Virus record (IMG/VR): IMGVR_UViG_3300031521_000053
Coordinates: 1 to 64,000 of that record
DNA: 64,000 nt
Direction: 5' to 3' (one strand)
Origin: a virus
A program made the position numbers and the translations under genes. The notes beneath the pieces were generated by a model. That model was given only the letters and a program-made list of their open reading frames with translations, searched no databases and was not told the origin of the DNA. Positions 51,731 through 60,529 of this stretch are shown here, piece after piece. How positions within the stretch are numbered: position 1 is the first letter of the stretch; the number at the start of each line of letters is the position of its first letter.

Positions 51731-51817
51731 GTTCCTGTGATGAAATTGGTAGCACATGCAAGACTTAAAATTTTGTGGATAGTAATATCCGTGTCGGTTC
51801 AAGTCCGACCAGGAATA
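51731..51817 (+). tRNA. tRNA-Leu (anticodon UAA), copy 2
   Basis: 87 bases, class II. Acceptor GTTCCTG/CAGGAAT with G1-U72, A73; anticodon arm CAAGA-CTTAAAA-TTTTG (UAA, one G-U pair); T-arm GTCGG-TTCAAGT-CCGAC. Different in body from copy 1, so not a recent duplicate. Confidence 0.93.
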
Positions 51818-51827
51818 CAAAAAAAAT

Positions 51828-51913
51828 GCTGATGTGGCGAAATGAATACGCGGCAGTCTAAGAAACTGTTTCTGAACAAAGTAAGAATGTGGGTTCAAGT
51901 CCCACCATCAGTA
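51828..51913 (+). tRNA. tRNA-Leu (anticodon AAG), noncanonical
   Basis: 86 bases, class II. Acceptor GCTGATG/CATCAGT with G1-U72, A73; anticodon arm GCAGT-CTAAGAA-ACTGT gives AAG (CUU). Odd points: A at position 34, A rather than G at 37, and a D-loop reading ATGAAT without the usual GG. T-arm GTGGG-TTCAAGT-CCCAC is normal. It may be degenerate or specialised. Confidence 0.8.
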
Positions 51914-51920
51914 CAATAAT

Positions 51921-51994
51921 GACTGAGTGATGTAATTGGTAACCATGTCATCCTCAAAAGGTGAATTTTGTGGGTCCGAATCCCATCTCAGTTA
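51921..51994 (+). tRNA. tRNA with CAA (Leu) anticodon but class I variable loop
   Basis: 74 bases. Acceptor GACTGAG/CTCAGTT with G1-U72, A73; anticodon arm TCATC-CTCAAAA-GGTGA (CAA, reading UUG); variable loop only ATTTT, unlike the long arm normally recognised in leucine tRNAs; T-arm GTGGG-TCCGAAT-CCCAT. Charging by LeuRS is uncertain. Confidence 0.85.
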
Positions 51995-52002
51995 CAAAAA
52001 AT

Positions 52003-52092
52003 GTTCCAGTGGCGAAACTTGGTTGAGACGCGTTAGATTTAGGATCTAATACAGTTAATGACACACTGCGGGTCCAAATCCCGCCTGGAATA
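52003..52092 (+). tRNA. tRNA-Leu (anticodon UAG)
   Basis: 90 bases, class II. Acceptor GTTCCAG/CTGGAAT with G1-U72, A73; anticodon arm TTAGA-TTTAGGA-TCTAA (UAG with G37, as usual for CUN readers); long variable arm; T-arm GCGGG-TCCAAAT-CCCGC. Confidence 0.95.
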
Positions 52093-52093
52093 C

Positions 52094-52134
52094 AAAGTGT
52101 GAGTCAATTTTATTATAAAAATTGACTCACACTT
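52094..52134. terminator. Strong bidirectional terminator after the tRNA array
   Basis: 18-base perfect arms AAAGTGTGAGTCAATTTT / AAAATTGACTCACACTTT, loop ATTAT. Confidence 0.9.
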
Positions 52135-52143
52135 TTAAATATA

Positions 52144-52572
52144 TCATAGATTAAATTTCTTTGTAGTATCTACTATATTTTTTCTATATAGATAATCTTT
52201 CATTTCTTCGTCTGTTAGGTGTCTAATATATCCTGTTGGAACCCATGCAAAGAAATCGTGTTCATCTATATCAGATAGTGAATTTCTTAATGCATACCCA
52301 TAATACCATTCATAATTAACTAGCACATATTCTTTACTATAATCATTATCAGTAAATTTGTCAGTCGTCTTTTTTTCATTATGTCTATTATATAATACTG
52401 AGTCTAATTTTTCAATATATTCTTTATCTAATTTAACTATATCACCATCATAAACACCAGTATGAAATTCTGGCCTTTTTATATAAAAAATCTCACCATA
52501 TGTTTCATCTTTTGTTGGTTCTCTTTGCCATATATCTTTTGATTCATTTATGAATTGGTCATATTTTTTCAT
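52144..52572 (-). CDS. Tagged protein, capsid-targeting-like start (MKKYDQFINES)
   Basis: 142 residues. The start is close to the T4 internal-protein targeting peptide pattern (M-K-x-Y-x-x-F-I-x-E). Body: beta-rich, FFAWVPTGYIRHLTDEEMKDYL. Ends TTKKFNL. Last gene of a five-gene overlapping minus-strand array. Function unknown. Confidence 0.8.
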   Translation of the reverse strand: MKKYDQFINESKDIWQREPTKDETYGEIFYIKRPEFHTGVYDGDIVKLDKEYIEKLDSVLYNRHNEKKTTDKFTDNDYSKEYVLVNYEWYYGYALRNSLSDIDEHDFFAWVPTGYIRHLTDEEMKDYLYRKNIVDTTKKFNL

Positions 52573-53000
52573 ATATTAAATTTATTTGCGTCTTTTTTTA
52601 TTTTAAATAATTCTTCTGCACCTTTTAATCCAATTTTCAAAAATTCATCTAATGGAATAATAACATTATCATGACTACGAATATCAAATGATCTCATTTT
52701 AACTAAATCTATTGTATCTCTTAGATTTTCTGAATCACTCCAACTTTCATATACTTTAATATACCATATCCATTTGATATCAGAATCTTTATAATATTCA
52801 ATATCGGATTTATTTATCAATAAATTTTTTATAGTATGTTGATCTAAATTTGCATATTTATTAAATTCATCAAATGCTTCATATTGTTTTTCTTCTGTTA
52901 CATTTTCTAATAATATAAAAAAATTAAAATCCATACCATTAGATTTGCCTATTTTTCCATATGCTCTATTTTCATTAATATATTGATCAAAACTTTTCAT
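52569..53000 (-). CDS. Tagged protein, capsid-targeting-like start (MKSFDQYINEN)
   Basis: 143 residues, ends DANKFNI. Helical C-terminal half (PLDEFLKIGLKGAEELFKIKK). Unknown. TGA/ATG overlap with the downstream member. Confidence 0.8.
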   Translation of the reverse strand: MKSFDQYINENRAYGKIGKSNGMDFNFFILLENVTEEKQYEAFDEFNKYANLDQHTIKNLLINKSDIEYYKDSDIKWIWYIKVYESWSDSENLRDTIDLVKMRSFDIRSHDNVIIPLDEFLKIGLKGAEELFKIKKDANKFNI

Positions 53001-53443
53001 AGATTAAATTTTTCTGAATTTTTTATTGATAGATATTTTTCATATTGTTCTGTATATTCAGACATTATCATATCCATGTAAACTTTGGTATTTTTAATAT
53101 AGAATAAAAAATCCTCGTCATTATCGTCTTTTAAGTTCCAATTTGACCCTGCTTCTATTAATATTTTAATGATATTAATATTCTTTCTCATAGCAGCATA
53201 ATGTAATGCTGTTCTTTCATAGGCATCTTGATAGTTAACATCAGCACCTTTTTCAATTAAATATTTAACTATATCTATTCTATTATTATCTGCAGCTAAT
53301 ATTAATGATGAATATCCATATTTATTTATATTATTCACATCAACTTTTTTATTTTCTATGAATTCTATTACTACATTCAAATCTCCTTCACGACAAGCAT
53401 CAGATAATTTTTCATATGATTCAAACATTTTTATATATTTCAC
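52997..53443 (-). CDS. Ankyrin-repeat protein with both terminal tags, GTG start
   Basis: 148 residues. Three to four ankyrin repeats at about 13-120: DACREGDLNVVIEFI, GYSSLILAADNNRIDIVKYLIEKGADVN, ERTALHYAAMRKNINIIKILIEAGSNWN. Start (GTG)KYIKMFESYE, end NSEKFNL. The GTG overlaps the upstream stop (GTGA). Ankyrin repeats bind proteins, so a host target after injection is plausible. Confidence 0.88.
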   Translation of the reverse strand: MKYIKMFESYEKLSDACREGDLNVVIEFIENKKVDVNNINKYGYSSLILAADNNRIDIVKYLIEKGADVNYQDAYERTALHYAAMRKNINIIKILIEAGSNWNLKDDNDEDFLFYIKNTKVYMDMIMSEYTEQYEKYLSIKNSEKFNL

Positions 53444-54057
53444 ACCGTAGTTTTATTTTTTAATTTTGAAATTGCTTTTTTCATTATATCAATTGTCAAA
53501 TTACTAATTTCCATTATATTAAAATCTCCTTCAATTTCTGTGTTATGAGGATGTTCAATTTTAATTGACACTTTACTTAATGGTTTGCTTCCAATTACTT
53601 TTTGAGAATCATCTACTAATATATCAGCATACTTCCATTTATCCATTGATGAGTTAGCAAAAATAATATCATCATATTTGAATCCATAATGATCTAACCA
53701 TTTTTTAGCTGATTCTTTTGATTCTTCTGTAGGTTGTTTAGTTACAATATTTAAAGTAAATCCATAAGTTTTTACGAAGTCGTATATATTATTAATTGTA
53801 TCAACTGCTCCTTTATATGGTTGTGCAATATCAAAAACTTCGGATTTTTTATTATCAAACCAAGTTTTAGATGATTCACCATTATAGTCCATTGTTTCAT
53901 ACCAATGCCAATTTTGATCCTGAGTTATTTCTTTATCTGGAAAGTATTTTTTATATAAGGTGTTGTATGCATTGACAAAATCACATATTGTACCATCAAT
54001 ATCAATTCCAATTGTTATTTTATTTGTAAATGTTTCAAACATTTTTAGATGTTTCAT
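53440..54057 (-). CDS. HAD-family 5'(3')-nucleotidase-like protein
   Basis: 205 residues. Motif I IGIDIDGTICDF (D19, D21), motif II IVTKQP near 103, motif III/IV with K and WKYADILVDDSQK near 150: the layout of small deoxyribonucleotidases. It starts MKHLKMFETF like its neighbours but ends NKTTV without the K-F-N tag. May dephosphorylate nucleotides. Confidence 0.8.
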   Translation of the reverse strand: MKHLKMFETFTNKITIGIDIDGTICDFVNAYNTLYKKYFPDKEITQDQNWHWYETMDYNGESSKTWFDNKKSEVFDIAQPYKGAVDTINNIYDFVKTYGFTLNIVTKQPTEESKESAKKWLDHYGFKYDDIIFANSSMDKWKYADILVDDSQKVIGSKPLSKVSIKIEHPHNTEIEGDFNIMEISNLTIDIMKKAISKLKNKTTV

Positions 54058-54323
54058 ATATTAAATTTATCTGTATTTTTTTTAATTTTAACAAATTGCT
54101 GTAATCTTTTTTTGCTACCTGAAAAATCTAACAGATAAGATTTATTTATCCTAAATCCAAGATTTGTTTCATATGAATCCCAATATACATTTATAATTTT
54201 ATGAACAGTATAATTATATAGATTGTGCATTTTTCCATCAAATGTTATAGGGCAGTCAAAAATAGCGTAATCTCCTACTTTTGGCTCATTTGGTTTATTT
54301 TCAAATGTTTTCAGATGTTTCAT
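54054..54323 (-). CDS. Tagged SH3-like small protein
   Basis: 89 residues. MKHLKTFENKPNE start, then PKVGDYAIFDCPITF, a small beta-barrel pattern like the early SH3-like proteins, then NTDKFNI. First gene of the array, with a late-type motif 16 bases upstream. Confidence 0.8.
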   Translation of the reverse strand: MKHLKTFENKPNEPKVGDYAIFDCPITFDGKMHNLYNYTVHKIINVYWDSYETNLGFRINKSYLLDFSGSKKRLQQFVKIKKNTDKFNI

Positions 54324-54338
54324 ATTGTTGATTTTATT

Positions 54339-54346
54339 TATATATA
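54339..54346 (-). promoter_or_regulatory. Candidate late promoter (TATATATA)
   Basis: Minus-strand TTTATATATAAAT serving the five-gene tagged array. Confidence 0.5.
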
Positions 54347-54389
54347 AATTATTTGAATATTATTTATTAAAAATGTGTTAATTTATTTT

Positions 54390-54398
54390 TATATATAA
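54390..54398 (+). promoter_or_regulatory. Candidate late promoter (TATATATAA)
   Basis: TTTTTATATATAAC, 24 bases before the gene at 54423; divergent from the one at 54339. Confidence 0.5.
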
Positions 54399-54422
54399 CA
54401 TAATAAAAATAAATTAATAATC

Positions 54423-54605
54423 ATGAAAACAAAATTAGAAAACTTATTAAGTTTTACTGATTTTACTGGCAATTATAATCCAAAACAAACCACTAAAACC
54501 AAACGAACAGAAACAGGAGTAGATGTAATAAAAGAAAATATAGAAGACAAAGAAGAAGATAAAGATTTTTCTCATGTATTTGACTCTGAGCTTGATAAAG
54601 AATAA
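54423..54605 (+). CDS. Small charged protein
   Basis: 60 residues: MKTKLENLLSFTDFTGNY then a polar, Lys/Glu/Asp-rich body. The start is somewhat like a targeting peptide. Probably disordered; unknown. Has its own late-type promoter and terminator. Confidence 0.65.
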   Translation: MKTKLENLLSFTDFTGNYNPKQTTKTKRTETGVDVIKENIEDKEEDKDFSHVFDSELDKE

Positions 54606-54614
54606 CATAAAAAT

Positions 54615-54645
54615 AAAAAAGAGAATCACATTGATTCTCTTTTTT
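54615..54645. terminator. Bidirectional intrinsic terminator
   Basis: A6-GAGAATCA / TGATTCTC-T6; same stem as 19876. Confidence 0.9.
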
Positions 54646-54658
54646 ATATTAAAGTTTT

Positions 54659-54811
54659 TTATTTTTCATACAATTCACATATAGCTATACCAGTTGTTAC
54701 ATCATAAGATGTTATTTCACCTATAATATTAGAATAATCATCTTCTGATACTAGTGTACTCACAACATCTTCAATTATTAATTCTTTTTCAAGTTGAATT
54801 TTTATTTCCAT
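54659..54811 (-). CDS. Small acidic protein (50 residues)
   Basis: ATG at 54811, TAA at 54659-54661: MEIKIQLEKELIIEDVVSTL ... GEITSYDVTTGIAICELYEK. It follows the gene at 54816 by 4 bases, and the regular coding pattern supports it although it is short. Confidence 0.6.
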   Translation of the reverse strand: MEIKIQLEKELIIEDVVSTLVSEDDYSNIIGEITSYDVTTGIAICELYEK

Positions 54812-54815
54812 TTAC

Positions 54816-55010
54816 TTAATATTTATTTTCTATTTTCTTCAATTTCATTTTTCTCAATTCTAATTTATCATAATATAAAAATGTAATTGTTATATAATCA
54901 CTTTCTTGAGTTTGAACAACATTAAATATTTCAAAATTCTCATTCACAAGCCAATCATTAATTTTCTCTTCCAATGTTGATTTATTGGAATTTATAACTT
55001 TACATTTCAT
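54816..55010 (-). CDS. Small protein with basic tail (minus strand)
   Basis: 64 residues: MKCKVINSNKSTLEEKINDWL ... ITITFLYYDKLELRKMKLKKIENKY. A minus-strand member of the basic-tail group, with an interleukin-like helix-strand-strand body typical of small phage SHOCT-unrelated proteins; unknown. Confidence 0.7.
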   Translation of the reverse strand: MKCKVINSNKSTLEEKINDWLVNENFEIFNVVQTQESDYITITFLYYDKLELRKMKLKKIENKY

Positions 55011-55104
55011 AGATTAAAAATATTTTTATAACCTATATATTATATCTTATTGAGTCATTCAAAAAGTTTATTAAAATTACTCAAATTTATCGTAATAAAA
55101 AAAT

Positions 55105-55113
55105 TATATATAA
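55105..55113 (+). promoter_or_regulatory. Candidate late promoter (TATATATAA)
   Basis: 24 bases before the Hint-domain protein. Confidence 0.5.
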
Positions 55114-55137
55114 TAAAAAATCATAAACTTTTTAATA

Positions 55138-56529
55138 ATGAATAAAAATAAACTCGTTTTAAAATCTAAATATAATACAAATAGATATTATATTAATTTT
55201 TCAAAAACAAATGGAAAAATAATATTGGGTCCAAATTCAATTTTAAATCCAACCAATTATACTCTAAATGAATCTAATAATGACTTGACTATGGAAAATA
55301 ATAATTATGAACCAAAAGACAATTCTTCATTAGTAAAAAACTTAAAAATGAGTACAAACTTATTTAATAATACTATAATAGAAAATAATAATCATATATA
55401 TCCAAAAAATGCAATTTTTATAAGTGCATCAGAAACTACTACAACTACATTTACAACTCTTGTACCTACAACCACAACAACTACAACTCTTGTACCTACA
55501 ACCACAACAACTACAACTCTTGTACCTACAACTACCACAACAACTCTTGTACCTACAACTACCACAACAACTCTTGTACCTACAACTACCACAACAACTC
55601 TTGTACCTACAACCACAACCACTACAACTCTTGTACCTACAACCACAACAACTACAACTCTTGTACCTACAACCACAACAACTACAACTCTTGTACCTAC
55701 AACTACCACAACAACTACTACTATAGTTCCTGAAACAACAACCACAACATCAACAACCACAGTTATTATTTCGACTTTTTCTGAATCAATAGAAAATAGC
55801 ATTTCAACTACAACATCAACAACTAAAAAAGAATTAAAAGCAGAATTGAGTATGATTAATAATCATACACTAAAACTAATTATATCTGGTGGTTCTCCTA
55901 ACTATAATTATTCATTTACATCAACAATCACAAGTGGAAGTTGTGTCGGCTGTTTTGTCACTAATCCGTCAGAAGGAATTATTTCTATTGATGGAGGCTC
56001 AACAATTAAAATATTTAACTATGCAGAAATTTCTGGAATGAATTATGGCATATCATCTACTGTAACAGATAGTAATGGGAACACAGTAGAATCAAATATT
56101 ATATCTCCATTAATATGCTTAGTACCAGAAACATTAATAACAATGTTTGATAATACCACAAAAAAATTAAAAGATATTATAATAGGAGATGAATTATTAA
56201 CAATTGATAATAATAAATTAGTTATGACAAAAGTAATTGGAAAAAGCTTACATGTTGCAAATGAAACAATTAGTATAAATAATGAATTATTAGAGTCATC
56301 TTTATCACACAATCATTTAATAAGAAAAAATGGATTAATTGAAAAAGTTAATGGTTATAATTTAAAATTAGGTGATAAATTAATAGACATAAACAATAAT
56401 GATGTAATTATTGAAAAAATAAAACTTAATAATTCGCCTCATGATGTAATTAATATATCTACTGAATTAGGTACATATATAGCAAATAACATTCTTACTC
56501 ACAACAAATCAGAATGTCAACAAATATAA
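55138..56529 (+). CDS. Fibre-like protein with Thr-rich repeats and C-terminal Hint domain
   Basis: 463 residues. Residues 1-95 unrecognised; 97-215 are ten runs of T5-8 joined by L/I-V-P; 235-325 a beta domain; 325-455 a Hint (hedgehog/intein) domain: CLVPETLITMFD with the nucleophile Cys, IIIGDELLTID, SHNHLIR (block B His), LKLGDKLIDI, and the closing NILTHN. Only seven residues follow the T-H-N, so the domain may cleave itself off or attach the repeat stalk to an acceptor. No homing-endonuclease domain. Confidence 0.8.
   Translation: MNKNKLVLKSKYNTNRYYINFSKTNGKIILGPNSILNPTNYTLNESNNDLTMENNNYEPKDNSSLVKNLKMSTNLFNNTIIENNNHIYPKNAIFISASETTTTTFTTLVPTTTTTTTLVPTTTTTTTLVPTTTTTTLVPTTTTTTLVPTTTTTTLVPTTTTTTTLVPTTTTTTTLVPTTTTTTTLVPTTTTTTTTIVPETTTTTSTTTVIISTFSESIENSISTTTSTTKKELKAELSMINNHTLKLIISGGSPNYNYSFTSTITSGSCVGCFVTNPSEGIISIDGGSTIKIFNYAEISGMNYGISSTVTDSNGNTVESNIISPLICLVPETLITMFDNTTKKLKDIIIGDELLTIDNNKLVMTKVIGKSLHVANETISINNELLESSLSHNHLIRKNGLIEKVNGYNLKLGDKLIDINNNDVIIEKIKLNNSPHDVINISTELGTYIANNILTHNKSECQQI
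55441..55740. repeat. Tandem coding repeats (30-33 bases) for T(n)-L-V-P
   Basis: Ten units of ACAACTCTTGTACCTACAAC type with 27, 30 or 33-base spacing; slippage could change fibre stalk length. Confidence 0.9.
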
Positions 56530-56596
56530 TTAATAATTATTAACTATTAAATAAATTTCTGATGATATGTTAGTTACTTATTTAGTTATTTATTTT

Positions 56597-56605
56597 TATA
56601 TATAA
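56597..56605 (+). promoter_or_regulatory. Candidate late promoter (TATATATAA)
   Basis: TTTTTATATATAATAA, 19 bases before the gene at 56625. Confidence 0.5.
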
Positions 56606-56624
56606 TAAAAAATAATTTATAAAC

Positions 56625-57077
56625 ATGAATAATATCGAAAAACATGCAAAAGTTTGGATAAATAATAATTGGGTAAATTTTAAAATAAAAACAGGAGTAC
56701 ATACCAATATTGTAACATTTTTAGATAATAATAATTTATCTTTTATTAAAGAAAATCCTATTGATTTTAATAAAATTCCATTACCAATCCGTGGAAACGG
56801 AAAAAGTACAAATTTATTAGATTATTTATCTAAGAATAAGAATAATATGAATTTAATACATTCTTTTTTATTTTATTTTATAAACAGTTTAGATTTTAGA
56901 TATGAAAATGGAAATAAAATAAAAATAAAAGTAATAAATAATCCAGATTGGAAGAAATCTAATATTATAGTAGAACCTCAATATAGTAATACATTAACAG
57001 TAGATTCAACAATGATAACTGTAGATTCAACATTAATTGTGGCAAATTCAACAATAACAGCAGATTCTATAGTTTAA
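56625..57077 (+). CDS. Fibre-associated protein, paralogue of 28018-28614
   Basis: 150 residues. AKVWINNNWVNFKIKTG, VTFLDNNNLSFIKENP and FINSLDFRYENGNKI match blocks of the 28018 protein. The C-terminus is a VDST/VANST/ADS repeat. Located between two fibre genes. Confidence 0.7.
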   Translation: MNNIEKHAKVWINNNWVNFKIKTGVHTNIVTFLDNNNLSFIKENPIDFNKIPLPIRGNGKSTNLLDYLSKNKNNMNLIHSFLFYFINSLDFRYENGNKIKIKVINNPDWKKSNIIVEPQYSNTLTVDSTMITVDSTLIVANSTITADSIV

Positions 57078-57097
57078 TATTAGAATTATATAATATT

Positions 57098-57106
57098 TAT
57101 ATATAC
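57098..57106 (+). promoter_or_regulatory. Candidate late promoter (TATATATAC)
   Basis: TTTATATATACAAA, 18 bases before the gene at 57125. Confidence 0.45.
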
Positions 57107-57124
57107 AAAAAAAAATAAAATAAA

Positions 57125-57454
57125 ATGACAAATTTAATATCCCTAAGTGAAGGTGTTTGGATGCCAAAAGATAGAGTATTTCCAACAGAAGATCAGAAAA
57201 AAATATTATCAAGTACTAACAGTGGAGACACCGCAGCTAAAAATGATATCTTAGCTTTAATAAAATCTGGCAACACTGCAAATCAAGTTGATGTTGATAA
57301 AGCTAAAGAAGCTTACAATTTGAAGAAACCTGCATTAGTAAATCCAACTGATGTTTATAAATTTATCGCATCTGCAGTAACTATCGAAGGTGATACAGTA
57401 ACTGGATTTATAAATTATTCAATGAATGGTGTTATAAATAAAATAAATTTTTAA
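57125..57454 (+). CDS. Small virion-type protein
   Basis: 109 residues: LSEGVWMPKDRVFPTEDQKKIL ... DVYKFIASAVTIEGDTVTGFINYSMNG. Unknown; lies between fibre genes. Confidence 0.65.
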   Translation: MTNLISLSEGVWMPKDRVFPTEDQKKILSSTNSGDTAAKNDILALIKSGNTANQVDVDKAKEAYNLKKPALVNPTDVYKFIASAVTIEGDTVTGFINYSMNGVINKINF

Positions 57455-57485
57455 CTTATTTCACACATAAAAATAACAATTATGA

Positions 57486-59916
<2,431 letters not shown>

Positions 59917-59917
59917 T

Positions 59918-59949
59918 AAAAAAGAGTAGATTAAAATCTACTCTTTTTT
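59918..59949. terminator. Bidirectional intrinsic terminator
   Basis: A-rich arm, GAGTAGAT / ATCTACTC, T7; nearly the same as 24148. Confidence 0.9.
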
Positions 59950-60527
59950 TATAAATTAAATTTTTTAGAATCTCTATATAAAGGATAATATTTAGTATTA
60001 ATTTCATCATATTCTTTCCAAGTGGTTTGAAAAATATATCCAAAGTTTTCTACATATTCATTATTTTTAGCCATATCAGCAAATAGTTTGTGATTATTTA
60101 TACATCTCTTAATAAAAAATTCTCCTTTTCCTATAACAGAACTTATTAAGTCAAAATATCCGTCATCTGATGGCATAAAGGTTGAATATTTATTATCTAA
60201 CCAAGTAGGTTTAAAATATAAATAAAGTTCTTCTGTTAACTTATCATATTCCTTTCTAAAATTTATAATGGTATCGTATTCAAAATTTTTGAATACTCTT
60301 ATTTTCAATTTTAATTCTTCTTCTTTATCTTTATTTTCAAATTCATCCTTAGTTTTAATTATTTTATTCCAATTAGCGACAGTTATAAATTTCCAAAATT
60401 CATCACTATAATTATTAACATTCGGTTTATTAGATCTAATAACATCACCATTATTATTCGAATATATAAGGTTACCATTATTATCATAATAATCAATTTT
60501 TTCAAAAATATTAAAATTTGTTATCAT
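59949..60527 (-). CDS. Tagged DUF4240-like protein
   Basis: 192 residues. MITNFNIFEKID start, RDSKKFNL end. The body resembles DUF4240: DEFWKFITVANWNKII, a charged helix, YLYFKPTW, DDGYFDLISSVIGKGEFFIKRCINN, ENFGYIFQTTWKEYDE. The first 30 residues contain a DNNGNLIYSNNNGDVI beta repeat. Biochemical role unknown. Confidence 0.75.
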   Translation of the reverse strand: MITNFNIFEKIDYYDNNGNLIYSNNNGDVIRSNKPNVNNYSDEFWKFITVANWNKIIKTKDEFENKDKEEELKLKIRVFKNFEYDTIINFRKEYDKLTEELYLYFKPTWLDNKYSTFMPSDDGYFDLISSVIGKGEFFIKRCINNHKLFADMAKNNEYVENFGYIFQTTWKEYDEINTKYYPLYRDSKKFNL

Positions 60528-60529
60528 AT

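Noticed and set aside
51629-51898. Reading frames over the tRNA genes on both strands
   Set aside because: They coincide with five well-folded tRNA genes and have no recognisable protein features.
55392-55802. Val-rich minus-strand reading frame (and Leu/Gln-rich plus frame)
   Set aside because: Shadow of the Thr/L-V-P repeats of the Hint-domain protein; simple repeats keep all frames open.
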